From the NCBI GenBank assembly GCA_023055425.1, contig JALGPY010000003.1, forward strand, positions 53,677,891 through 53,741,890: a stretch of 64,000 nucleotides of DNA, read 5' to 3'. Position 1 is the first letter of the stretch; each line of letters begins with the position of its first letter. Below, piece by piece: positions 34,700-45,366 of the stretch. This stretch comes from Linanthus parryae (lineage: Eukaryota; Streptophyta; Magnoliopsida; Ericales; Polemoniaceae). The translations under genes and the position numbers were made by a program. The notes under the pieces were generated by a model. That model was not told the DNA's origin. It ran no database searches and saw only the letters and a list, made by a program, of their open reading frames with translations.

Positions 34700-36897
34700 A
34701 CCTCCAGAAGAGGTCTTACGAATGACTCGTTTGGTTTAAGTGTTCATGATAAATAATTATTTTATACGTTACATTACTTCTCTTTCTGAAAAATAATTGA
34801 ACAATTTTGGTGCTAGGGTTTGACTGATATCAGAACTACTCAGTCCAAAATCGACTATAATGGTTTCTTCCATATGCTTGTTTTTCTTTATAATTTCAGT
34901 TTCTTCAGAAACATTATAGAAGGAATAGTAGGAAATGTAAGTTGGATTTGAATGTTTTCTTAGTTTACCTTTTTGTCTGCAAACGACCAGAACTCTTTAG
35001 TACACAAGATGTTTCTGCAAGTGCTAATTTCGAACCTTGTTTAGCTTGCTTATTTTGATTTATTTACAGACCATTTACAAAGTATTAAATAAAATATATA
35101 TATAAAAAAATCATAATACATTGTTCCTTGTTGAATTTCTTGAAGAGGTTTTAGCCCGTGACCACATATTGGTCTATGTTCTTGAGCGTGTTTCACACCT
35201 GAAGTTGTGAACTGCACACGGTTTATTCGTTACTTAAAGTTACGTCATGTTTTTATGACCTGGAGTCATGATCGATTATTATATATATATTCTTCAGAAG
35301 AGATTTTGGGTTTTCATAACTTATGACCACTATCATTGGTTCAAGCTTTTCATATGCTTACAAAATAGCGTTTTCACACCTGAAGTTGTGAATTACATGA
35401 TTTTTTTTATTTGTAACCTGAAGTTACAACTGTTTTTTTATGACCTGAAGTCATAACGCATTATGATACGATCTCCAGAAGAGGTCTAACAATCTCTATT
35501 ATTATTTACACCTCCAGAAGAGGTCTTCACATGTTTCCATTGTTTGGTTTAAGCTCTTTGTACGCTTACAAGAGCCATGATCCATACCTGTAGTTATGGA
35601 CTACATGAAGCTTTGATCGTAACCCGAAGTTGCGACAATAGTTTCACATGTGACCTAAAGTCACATTATATTTTTTTTTATGACATGAAGTCATAAATTA
35701 TTGTCATTAGATCTCTAGAAGAGATGTCTAAAAATGCCTAAAATGCTTTTTATTTCCAAGCCTCTTGAAGAGGTAGCGTTATGCGTTCTTTACTTTATGT
35801 TTGTTTTATGCACTTTGATTATCTGCATTTCATTTTTTTTAATATATACTTATTATGGATCAAAGACGAAACTCCAGAAGAGATTTCGTAGTGGCTATTG
35901 ACATGGATGTCTAGCCATATAATTTGTTCTTGGAGTAACAAATTACATGAAATCACTCAGAACCCGTAGTTATGACTTTCATAACCTGAAGTTATGAAAT
36001 ATTATAAATAATTATCTCCTGAAGAGATTGCTACAATTCAAATAATCATCCACCCTCTTGAAGAGGTTATATTATGTTTATTTCTTGTTACACATTATTA
36101 TTTTTTTCTGGTACCTTGTTAAGTACTTTACCATTTATACACTTGTTATTGATTCAAGTAGAGCATCCAGAAGATGTTCTTAGTCCATGAAGGTTTATTG
36201 GAAAAATGCATTTTATATGCATAAAAAGTGATTTTCATACCAGAAGTTATGAAAAATAATATTATAACATGGAGTTATGAAATGAAAGATCTCCCTGAAG
36301 AGAGAATCTACAACCACTCACTTTTAAATAAAAGGTATTGACATTTACGTCTCTTTTTGGGTTTCCTGAAGAAACTTTGATTAGAGAACTACGGCGTCCA
36401 AGAGATTGCTTATTGTCAATGTTTTTATTTTAATTTGAGGATTGGTTTACACAAAGTACATATAAGACAAATTGATGCCTGAAGCATCAACGAAATATCA
36501 TTATGGTTATGATCATATTGTTCACGTCATGAGGGGGAGAATGGGTCCTATTACATTACGTGAAGCAAAATAATATTGTCTCTATCGGGTATGTACTATT
36601 GTAAGTTTAAAATCCCAACAGGATAGATAGCTTCTTGACTAACGTGTACTAATTTTGGGTTATACACTTTAAAGCATAAAAGGTTTGCTTGTGTAATTAT
36701 GTTGATCCTCCAGAAGAGGAACATAAAATCAAAGCATCCAAAATTATGTTGGGAAATGGATATATTGCTCTACAAATTAAGAACACAAGATTCTGGAGAA
36801 ATCTTGGGGGTTCATATATACATCATCAAAATTGGATCAAAACCGACGTTGGTAATTGAATAGCCCTGGAAGAGGCTAGTAGCTCTGGAAGTAGCTA
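34700..36897 (+). repeat. Array of about 31 pentaloop hairpins with variable stems
   Basis: Hairpins at 34700, 35135, 35192, 35228, 35255, 35291, 35373, 35411, 35438, 35471, 35510, 35581, 35617, 35648, 35678, 35711, 35761, 35867, 35922, 35977, 36014, 36054, 36160, 36232, 36262, 36288, 36361, 36472, 36706, 36861 and 36880 (starts; each 13-24 bp). Every loop is five bases, mostly CTGAA or CAGAA, always ending in A; all but one are closed by C-G. Stems of 4-9 bp differ yet pair: TTATGAC/GTCATAA, ATGTGAC/GTCACAT, TTGTAAC/GTTACAA, TCGTAAC/GTTGCGA, TTGATGC/GCATCAA, TTTCATAAC/GTTATGAAA. Several have a single bulged T or A two pairs or so from the loop. Stem types recur in the same order in blocks of about 180-290 bp, so the array grew by duplication and then diverged while keeping pairing. 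Confidence 0.85.
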
Positions 36898-37140
36898 AAG
36901 GTACCTGAATACAATATTATGATCCAACTAATAATGATGATACAATTGAGGAAGCGCTATATAAGTCATATGATTATTTTATGGGAAGAATGTTGACTAA
37001 ATAGTTATTGGCCAAAAGAAAGTCAACAAATGCATAAAAGATTGATGGGGTAAATTTATTGAATATGTAGAGCAAAATGTATAGTACTCAAAGTACTAAC
37101 AACCCCAAGCATAAATTACAACTTATGCATAAACTACATA

Positions 37141-37273
37141 TCCGCTCTTAAGCGTGGGATTTATGTAGATATCATATATTTCCGCTGTTAAGCGTGGGAT
37201 AAGTTGAGACTACATATCCGCTGGTATGCGTGGGATTTGTCTCGAGGTTCATGTCCGCTTTTAAGTGTGGGAC
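37141..37273 (+). repeat. Four copies of a 20-bp repeat (TCCGCTxTTAAGCGTGGGAT)
   Basis: Copies at 37141-37160, 37181-37200, 37217-37236 and 37254-37273. Each can also fold: CCGCT pairs with AGCG(T)GG around a four-base loop, again with one bulged T. They lie downstream of the main hairpin array in the same element. Confidence 0.88.
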
Positions 37274-37652
37274 TTGTAAAATGAGAAACATGATATATGG
37301 GTCATGATAAATTCTCATTAGTATAATCATCTCGTGGTGAGAATGATGTAATGTTGTACCAGTCTCGGGGACTAAGGAACAACAAAATATGGGTTAAAAA
37401 TATAACTAGTTACAAATACGATCGTACGAATCACACTTTTGTGAAATTCCATGGAGGTTGGTTCCCATGAAAAAAATATTTGCCCGAAGCAAATAAAAAG
37501 TGTACACTCGCGAGTAGTTTTAGGTGCATATGCAATTATGATTGTTAATTATTTCCTTTAGATTGTTGTATTTGCAATGGATTTTGTTTGTCAGGTACAA
37601 GGATATTCCAATGAGGGGGAGATCCAATGAAATGCTAAAAGTGCGGCACTCT

Positions 37653-37845
37653 TTTTCCTTCGCTACGGTTTTTGTCCCACAGGGTTTTTCCTAGCAAGGT
37701 TTTAACGAGGCTTGCGAAGATTATCCAGATGCGTTCCAGAAGAATGTCATCACCAACTGAGCAAATAGGATTCACCGATGTACTCTTTTTCCTTAGTCAT
37801 TTATTTTTTCCCACTGGGTTTTTCATGACAAGGTTTTAACGAGGC
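37653..37845 (+). other. Paired conserved copia-type 3' noncoding motif
   Basis: CTCTTTTTCCTT followed by a CCCAC(A/T)GGGTTTTTC segment and AAGGTTTTAACGAGGC occurs twice, just before the polypurine tract. Motifs of this kind are familiar next to the 3' LTR of plant copia elements; the function is not known to me. Confidence 0.6.
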
Positions 37846-37863
37846 ATCTTAGTGGTGAATATT

Positions 37864-37873
37864 CAAGGGGGAG
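37864..37873 (+). other. Polypurine tract of nested element
   Basis: CAAGGGGGAG ends directly at the right LTR and is the expected plus-strand primer. Confidence 0.85.
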
Positions 37874-38076
37874 TGTTATGAAATAATGGACTGATTTATT
37901 GGTGAATATCCACCACATGTTGTAGGCCCAATTGTATATATTTATTGATCCATTAACCCACCCTAATGCCTATATAAGGAGGCTTAGGGTTGAGAATAAT
38001 ATACATCTCAATACTCTTTTCCCTACACTATTGTCTCTTTTTATTTTCTGTTTCTCTCAATTATAGTTTCACAACA
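37874..38076 (+). repeat. Right LTR of nested element (203 bp)
   Basis: No difference from 34044-34246 that I can find. Followed by the target duplication TGTTG. Confidence 0.96.
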
Positions 38077-38386
38077 TGTTGCAGTTTGTCTTAATCTTTC
38101 TTAAATCACATTTTAAGTCATTGTTCACTGTTCACGGTTTCATATTTCTATTTGTTTCTGTTTGGTGCAGTGGCTTTCAATTCTCCTTTTCTGTACTTTA
38201 ATTCAGTTCTGTCATTTAACGTAAGAGACTTCCGAAAAGTTTATTATTTCAATTACTAATCGTTTAACTGTTTAGCCGTTGGACTTGCTTATACAAATTC
38301 AGCAAGTTTGTGTTTACTTCATTTTGTCAAGATCTCCTTTGTTATCTATTTTGCCAAGTATAACAGAAATATTTCTTTTTGTAGAA

Positions 38387-41300
38387 ATGGGAGACAATTC
38401 CGGAACTGATGCGGCAGGGACTTCGGGTCTAACTTCCGCTACCAATTCCATTGTACCGGTGGGCTCTCATCTCGTTGAGAAGCCGGAGAAATTTACGGGC
38501 AAAGACTTCAAACGATGGCAGCAAAAGATGCTGTTTTACCTCACAACATTGAGTCTAGCCAAATTTCTCAAGGAAGATGCTCCTCCATGTCCTGAAGATG
38601 CCGATAGACAAACAGTAGCAGCGGTTGATGCTTGGAAACACTCGGACTTCCTTGCAAGGAACTATATTTTAAATAGTTTAGACAACCAGTTGTATAACGT
38701 CTATTGTGCTGAAAAAACGGCTAAGGAACTTTGGCAATCTCTCGAAAATAAGTACAAAGTAGAGGATGCTGGTGCCAAAAAGTTCGTAGTCGAGAATTTC
38801 ATGGAATTTAGAATGGTAGACTCCAAGGGTATCATGCAACAGGTTCAGGAATTTCAATGTATAATACATGATGTAATAGCGGAGAAAATGGATCTCCCTG
38901 AAGAATTCCTTGTAGCCGTAATGATTCACAAGTTGCCCCCCGCATGGAAGACCTACAAGAGCTACTTGAACACACAAGCGTAAAGAAATGACGATGGAGG
39001 AGCTCATCGTTCGACTTCAGATTGAAGAAGGCAATCGACTAGCCGAAGACAAGCCATCAACAAGCTATCAGTCTAAGGCAAACGTCGTAGAGGAAAAGCC
39101 GAAGAAAAATCTGAAGAGGAAGGCTACGGATGAGAAGATGTTCTCAGGTAAATGTCACAATTGTGGCAAGATCGGACAAAAGATAAAAGATTGTCGGAAA
39201 AAGAAGAATACCTCCAAAGGGAAGAAACCCGAAGCCAACATGGTCGAGGATGGAGAAGACGGAAACAACTTTGCAGCCGTAGTCTTGGAAGTGAACCTCG
39301 CCGGAGGCAATCCCAAGGAGTGGTGGATCGACACTGGTGCCACAAGGCACATATGTTCTGACAAGGCAATGTTCTCATCGTTCGAGCCAACCGAGAATGA
39401 AGAACCGTTGTACATGGGGAATTCAGCAACTTCCGCCATAAAAGGGAAAAGGAAAATAACGCTGAAAATGACTTGCGGAAAAACCCTTACCCTCAATGAT
39501 GTTCCCTATGTTCCCGATATTAGGAAGAACCTAGTGTCAGGATCGGTGCTTAGCAAGAAAGGGTTTAAGCTTGTATTTGAGTCGGTCAAATTTGTTCTGA
39601 CTAAAGGTGGAGAATATCTAGGTAGGGGTATCTCAAGGATGGGCTATTTAAGCTCAATGTAATGACTGTGTTTCCGACTATGAATAAGAAAGCGCAAGTT
39701 AACTATTTGTCGGATTCTTCTACTTCTTGTTTATGGCATGCACGATTAGGTCATGTTAATTACGAGTCCATTCATAAATTAATGAAAATGGACCATCTTC
39801 CCAAAAGCGCGGTTAATTCCGATCACAAGTGTGAAATATGCTAGAGGCAAAATTGACAAGCCATTTCAACCTATCGGTTCGAAATCAACAAGCCCTCTCG
39901 AATTAATTCACACCGACATATGTGATCTGAAATTTGTGCAGACAAGAAGTGGAAAGAAATATTTTATAACGTTTATCGAGGATTGCACTAAATACTGCTA
40001 TGTTTATTTAATTCATAGTCGAGATGAAGCGTTGGATGCATTCAAGAAATATAAGGCCGAGGTGGAAAATCAATTGAATAAAAAGATTAAGATTCTTCGT
40101 AGCCATCGAGGAGGAGAATATGATTCTCCATTTTCTGAAATATGTTCGCAAAATGGAATCATCCATCAGACCTCGGCACCTAAACACCCCAACAAAATGG
40201 GGTTGTGGAAAGAAAAAAATAGAACTTTAAAAGAAATGCTAAACGCATTACTTTTAAGTTCAGGGCTACCACAAAACATGTGGGGGGAAGCTTTATTAAG
40301 CGCCAACTATATTCTAAACAGAATTCCCAAAAGGAAATTGGATAAGACCCCATATGAAATGTGGAAAGGCCGAAAACCCTCCTACAAACATTTGAGGGTA
40401 TGGGGGTGTCTTGCTAAAGTAGCAACCCCACAACCGAAAAAGGTCAAGTTAGGACCTAAAACGATAGATTGCATCTTCATTGGATATGCGGCTAATAGTA
40501 GTGCTCACAGATTTCTGGTTCACAAATCAGAAATATCGGATATTCACGAGAACACTATTATTGAATCAGCCAATGCCTCCTTCTTCGAAGATATATTTCC
40601 TTGCAAGATAAAGGAAGTAGAAGCGTCCGGAAAACGGTCGCATGATACCGCCATTGGCGACGACCAGAAAGAAGAGGTAAGGCGGAGTAAACGAGCCAAA
40701 ACGGCAACAACTTTAGGACCTGATTTCCGAACATATTTAACGGAAAATGATCCAACAAGTTATAAAGAGGCCATGTCCAGCGTTGATGCTCCATATTGGA
40801 AAGAAGCTATAAATAGCGAGATCGAATCCATCTTACAAAATAATAATTGGGAATTAGTAGATATTTCACAAGACTCCAAGCCCCTAGGTTGTAAGTGGAT
40901 TTTTAAGAAGAAGCTTAAACCCGATGGTACAATCGACAAGTACAAGGCAAGACTTGTCGGAAAAGGGCATAGGCAGAAAGAAGGACTAGATTTCTTTGAC
41001 ACATATTCTCCGGTGTCGAGAATAACGTCTATTTGGATGCTTATTGTAATTGCTGCAATATTCAATTTTGAAATACACCAAATGGACGTTAAAACGGATT
41101 TCTTGAACGGAGAATTAGAGGAAGAAATCTGTATGGAACAACCGGAAGGGTTTAAAGTTCCTGGAAGCGACAACAAATATTGTCGGCTAAAGAAGTCCCT
41201 TTATGGACTAAAACAGGCCCCCAAGCAATGGCACGAGAAGTTCGACAAAGTCATGACCAGTCATGGTTTTCGAACTAATGAATGTGACAAGTGCGTATAT

Positions 41301-42287
41301 TATAAGAAAATAGGAAAGGAATGTGTCATAATATGTTTGTATGTCGATGACATGCTAATTATGGGGAGCAGCAAGGCAATAATTCTTGACACCAAGAAAT
41401 TATTGTCTACAAAGTTTGACACGAAAGACCTGGGAGTGGCAGATGTGATTTTAGGGATTAAAATTACAAAGACTCCAGATGGTTATGCACTTTCTCAAAC
41501 TCACTACATAGAAAAGGTGATCGAAAAGTTCGATAAAGGAAATAATAAACCGATTACCACACCAGTAGACGTGAGTTTACACCTCGCCAAGAATCGTGGC
41601 GAATGTGTTAGTCAATTGGAATATGCGCAAATAATTGGTAGCCTCATGTACATCATGAATTGTACAAGGTCGGACATCGCACAAGCTGTCGAAAAATTGA
41701 GTCGCTTTACCAGTAACCCTGGAAAGGATCATTGGACAACCTTGATTCGAGTGTTGAGGTATCTTCGTTATACCAAAGACTTGGGTCTACAATACTCAAA
41801 CTATCAGCTGTCCTAGAAGGATATCGCGATGCCAATTGGATCTCTGACTCAAGAGACTCCAAGTCCAAGTGGATATGTATTCACTCTCGGTGGAGCGGCA
41901 ATATGTTGGAAATCGTCAAAGCAGACGTGCATTGCAAGGTCTACTATGGAAGCGAAATTCATAGCGTTAGACAAGGCAGGGGAAGAAGCAGAATGGCTTC
42001 GTCAATTCCTCGAAGATATTCCAACATGGCCAAAACCAGTGCCTCCTATATGCATTCATTGCGACAGCCAATCAGCAATAGGTAGAGCACAAAGTAGCAT
42101 GTATAATGGTAAGTCTAGACATATACGTCGAAGGCATAATACCATTAGGCAACTTCTCTCAAGAGGAATAATATCGATCGATTACGTAAAGTCAAAAGAA
42201 AATATAGCGGATCCGTTGACTAAAGGTTTATCGAGAGAACTGGTTGCAAGTTCGTCAAGGGGAATGGGGTTAAAGCCAATCTCGTAA
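38387..42287 (+). pseudogene. Copia gag-pol of outer element (frameshifted)
   Basis: Starts at the ATG at 38387 (MGDNSGTDAAG), just after a splice-acceptor-like TTTTTGTAG. Order: UBN2-type gag to a stop at 38983; shift; zinc knuckle CHNCGKIGQKIKDC, whose His ligand is Gln; protease WWIDTGATRHIC (about 39330); gag-pre-integrase to a frameshift and stop at 39842; integrase, RT ([11 protein letters not shown], about 41340) and RNase H with more shifts near 41816-41860; end at 42287. The integrase is dead on sequence: the second Asp reads SHRGGEY (His codon 40104-40106), and a base lost near 40190 plus one gained in an A run near 40215 scramble the Glu motif, turning GVVERKN into GLWKEKN. Confidence 0.9.
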
Positions 42288-42878
42288 GAGTTGCACGTAG
42301 CGGCAAACCCAACCTAGGTTACTGGAGATCCCAAGACCTAGGTTCAAAAGGGACAACCCAACTACCAGTGCAAATAAATAAATCACTCACCCGGAAATAA
42401 AGTTTCCAAAACTCATTCCTAGGGTGAACACCGAGTGATGGGACAGGGTAAGCTAAAGGCTTTTAATGAGACCACATCTTAAGGTTCTTAGAGAAGAGTA
42501 TGGTAGGATACTCGTTGTGTGTCTCACCTATGTGAGTAGGAACGGGCCGGTTCTAGGAGGATGACGTGGCTACACTCCTCTAAGGCTACTCATGAAACCA
42601 GGAAAAGTGTTTCAAGGCCGAAATGAACACAACTGTGAGAACTGACTACGTTTAGGTTGTTAATTGTGTGCGATCTACCGACTAGGTATACAACGCGGCA
42701 AGCAGTTCAAGGCGTCTCGCTCACTGTCAAGCCAGTATACCCTGTAGAATCTCACTAAGGGGAAGGTTCGAAGTCTATGACTACCTTTCTTTACGCAATT
42801 AACAACCACCAAGGGAGTTTCAACCACATAAAGACATTTTCAGCTTTGAGACGTGAATTTGTCATTCATGTGGGGGAT
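42288..42878 (+). other. 3' noncoding region of outer copia
   Basis: Between the pol stop and the right LTR. No frame of note. It ends in GTGGGGGAT, the polypurine tract. Confidence 0.7.
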
Positions 42879-43567
42879 TGTTGGAAGAAATGGTTTAGAC
42901 GATAATATTTTATACCCGACTTTGAGCTCGGTTTGATTCCAACTCACTTGAGGGTTAACAACACCAATCGCATCTTTAGAAAGAGGGCAACTTGGTGGTC
43001 GTTTCGGTAACTCACTCGTCAAAAACCATTAAGAAATGAATGATCAAATTGAGCTCTCAAAATGAGTTTATGATCTAACTTGTGTTATGAAGAAATAGAA
43101 ACCACATCTTGGTTCAAGGAGGAAATTTAGGAGTTTATCTACTCCAAGTTTGGACTATAAGGCACGCCCTTTGGGACCAACACCATTTGTTCAATAAATA
43201 GTCAGGCTCCTTCCTCATTTTAGACAATCTGGAACCAACGAAATTTCTCAAGCACAAAACTTCCAAACTACAGCAAAAACTTCGTCGTAGTCTCAGTTCG
43301 CTGTGTGCGGCGCTGTACGCAGTGCTTTCCACCGCTGCACAGGGAAGCCTTCATCCTGGGAAGTAGACGTCCGATCATTCCGCAGCAAGCACATGTGGGG
43401 GGCGAATCTGCTTTAAGGAGCCTCGTTCTTATGAACGAAATTGTCTTCCATCTTTGTACACAATTCGGAAAACTCACAGTCAGTAAGTTCGTTCTACGCA
43501 TTTCTTATTTGTGGGTATTGTTTGATTAATTCACATTTTTTTTCTTCGGGCCATAAACCGTGCAACA
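42879..43567 (+). repeat. Right LTR of outer copia (689 bp)
   Basis: Full-length LTR from TGTTGGAAG to GTGCAACA. The middle part (about 42988-43292) is absent from the left LTR. Confidence 0.88.
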
Positions 43568-44361
43568 GGATGTAATAGAGTTACTAGAGTAGTGCAAAGA
43601 ATGCATCATTTACATATTGCATCTTAGAACACATAGGGTTATCAGTTCGGAAAACAGAAATATCCTCCTTAGTAAGATAAAGAAGAGAACGCCCCTTACA
43701 GAAAGTGCAAAGTACCTGTTTACACAGCTAATTACATGTGTGTATCTCAGGACAGAGATAGCTCCGAAACTCAAAACTAGGCTTCTGATTTATGAAAAGC
43801 AAGAAATTCAATCTATAGGCTCTGAAAGAGAACCATGTACCCAAGTTACTAGCCATTTGTAATCCAACAACTCATTAGAAACCCACCGGCACATTCAGAA
43901 CAGTCGCGGATTTCTTCTGCAATATAGGCATTAACCACATTTTCCAGTTCAACCCTACAGAAATTACACTACACCCCCACTCAACTACAAAATATTTAAA
44001 AATTTAGCGTACGTTTGTTTAAAATTTAGCCCCCACTACAAATCCCTGTATTTGCCAAAGTGTAGTAGTGTACTCATCCAATGATTTTTGCAACCAATTT
44101 CCAGACTACAACAACAACGCATCATGAATAGCACAATAACCATTAACGCAGTGCAAAATAAGAACTTAAAAACAGCAGTTCAAATTGCAGGAAACAACAA
44201 CAATCAACCAACCAACCCAGATGAATTCAGCATTTCCTTTTCTTATCTGAATCAAGAGGTATCGAAGAAAGCCAACAACATCACATAAATTGAATTCACC
44301 TTCTGAATCTCTGCTTTACACAACCAAAAAACCTAAAGGGGGTGGGGAATAAAAAACCAAC
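43568..44361 (-). other. Spacer and 3' flank of the NF-YC13-like gene
   Basis: No coding sequence or repeat that I recognise. The part next to 44361 is the likely 3' UTR of the minus-strand gene. Confidence 0.5.
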
Positions 44362-44784
44362 CTAAGAGCCCTTGTGAAAGAAATCATCGATCCGTCTCGT
44401 ACCGGCCGGAACCGGCTTCTCAGCAGCAGCGGCGCGTGTCCTGTTCCGTTCCGCCGGCGCAGGAATTTCCGGCTGAGAGGGCAACGGAAGCGATTCGAGG
44501 AGGAAATCGCTGGTGGGCTGGTGCCTTTTCACGGCGGTTCTCAAATGCTCGAGCTTGATCGTCTTGCGCTTCTTCTCGATGGCGACTCGGGCCGATTTCT
44601 CGGCGAGGAATTCGAGGAAGAGGTTGGTGGAGCATGAGACGAGGAAGAGGGCCTCCGAGTTGACCTTGTTGATGTCTTGGTCGAGCTTCATGATCTTCTT
44701 CACCCGTCCGTTGGGGAAAGATGGCCGGATGAGGAGGGTCTCTGTGTTGGTCTCTTCTTCTTGTTGTTCTTTGGATTCCGCCAT
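44362..44784 (-). CDS. NF-YC13: NF-YC13-like histone-fold protein (probable Pol epsilon small subunit)
   Basis: A 140-residue, single-exon gene. An acidic, Gln/Glu-rich head is followed by a histone fold of the CBF/NF-Y type at about residues 22-100: FPNGRVKKIMKLDQDINKVN, EALFLVSCS, FLEFLAEKSARVA, KRKTIKLEHLRTAV. The C-terminal tail is Pro/Ala-rich and ends TRRIDDFFHKGS. The pattern matches Arabidopsis NF-YC13 (At5g43250) as I know it, and the fold also resembles the Dpb3/POLE4 small subunit of DNA polymerase epsilon. The final TRRIDDFF looks like a PCNA-binding (PIP) box with Thr in place of Gln. Upstream E2F-like and TGGGCC/T motifs fit expression in dividing cells. The frame is intact and codon use is unlike the neighbouring elements. 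The nuclear replication role is inferred. Confidence 0.9.
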   Translation of the reverse strand: MAESKEQQEEETNTETLLIRPSFPNGRVKKIMKLDQDINKVNSEALFLVSCSTNLFLEFLAEKSARVAIEKKRKTIKLEHLRTAVKRHQPTSDFLLESLPLPSQPEIPAPAERNRTRAAAAEKPVPAGTRRIDDFFHKGS

Positions 44785-44892
44785 TGAAACGGAATGGTTA
44801 CAGGAGGGCTCGTGATTGACTTGTGATGTGAGTACACGGCAAGTCTTTCTAGTTCTAGGACTTCAAACTAGCGAGAAAATTTTGGGGGAAGA

Positions 44893-44906
44893 TTTCGCGC
44901 GGGAAA
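44893..44906. promoter_or_regulatory. E2F-like site upstream of NF-YC13-like gene
   Basis: TTTCGCGCGGGAAA contains E2F-type matches (WTTSSCSS) on both strands. It lies about 110 bp upstream of the start codon. Confidence 0.6.
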
Positions 44907-44929
44907 AATTCCTAGGTGTCTTCGTTATT

Positions 44930-44939
44930 TTTGGCGGGA
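44930..44939. promoter_or_regulatory. Second E2F-like site
   Basis: TTTGGCGGGA matches WTTSSCSS, about 145 bp upstream of the start codon. Confidence 0.5.
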
Positions 44940-44942
44940 GGA

Positions 44943-44970
44943 TGGGCTGTTTGGTTTGGGCCGAAGCCCA
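44943..44970. promoter_or_regulatory. Cluster of site II (TGGGCY) motifs
   Basis: TGGGCT at 44943, TGGGCC at 44957 and, on the other strand, TGGGCT at 44965-44970. Such clusters bind TCP factors in promoters of plant genes for growth and replication. The combination with two E2F-like sites is typical of S-phase genes. Confidence 0.5.
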
Positions 44971-45062
44971 AAAGCTAACTACAAGTTTGATCCAGTAACT
45001 GTAAATCAGACATTTGCGATCTGGTGAACCCATTGCAAAATGTGTTAAAACAATCAAGAAAA

Positions 45063-45361
45063 TGAACAAAAAGATTTATGCGGTTCAGTCCAAGAACAAC
45101 CTGCACCCACGATGTAAAGAGTGTTACTTCACTAAATCAATGAGAGATTGTTGTAGTGTTTGCGACCGAGATCAAATCTCACAAAGTAACTTATGCTATT
45201 AAACTTATTGTGTTTGTTCTCACCGCCATTGTTCACCCTCTCACTTGTGTTATTTCCTCAATTTGTATATCAACACAGACTGCAAAATTGACTATGGTGG
45301 AGACAAGATTTAGTCGCCGCGATCCTGAGCCATTAGAGGAATTTGGCATATCCCATGCGTG
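45063..45361 (+). repeat. Dispersed repeat, copy 1 (left part, split by copia)
   Basis: GGTTCAGTCCAAGAACAACC and later phrases match the copy at 51694-52090. The rest resumes at 50473 after the copia insertion. Noncoding, possibly an old LTR. Confidence 0.6.
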
Positions 45362-45366
45362 ATTTG

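Larger units (their letters stand above)
34044..38076 (+). mobile_element. Young non-autonomous LTR retrotransposon with hairpin array (4033 bp)
   Basis: Two 203-bp LTRs appear identical, and the 5-bp flanks are identical too (TGTTG at 34039-34043 and 38077-38081), so the insertion is recent. The 3.6-kb interior has no gag or pol frame; movement would depend on proteins from another element. Interior features in order: primer-site-like start, about 31 pentaloop hairpins (34700-36897), four 20-bp repeats (37141-37273), two copies of a conserved copia-type 3' noncoding motif (about 37653-37712 and 37785-37845), and the polypurine tract. The LTR style and the 3' motif suggest a Ty1/copia parent. 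The parent family is not identified. Confidence 0.92.
33273..43567 (+). mobile_element. Decayed Ty1/copia element with a nested LTR element
   Basis: LTRs at 33273-33675 and 42879-43567 start TGTTGGAAGAAATGG and end GTGCAACA. Flanks are GTATG (33268-33272) and GGATG (43568-43572), a 5-bp target duplication with one change. A purine run GTGGGGGAT precedes the right LTR. I see no clear initiator-tRNA primer site after the left LTR. The interior holds gag-pol remnants (38387-42287). A second element inserted at 34044-38076 splits the leader. The roughly 590 bp between pol and the right LTR are noncoding. Confidence 0.9.

Noticed and set aside
34700..37273. Regularly spaced palindromic repeats that could suggest a CRISPR array
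   Set aside because: Stems differ from unit to unit, spacing is uneven, units are only 13-24 bp, no cas genes are near, and the array sits between plant LTRs.
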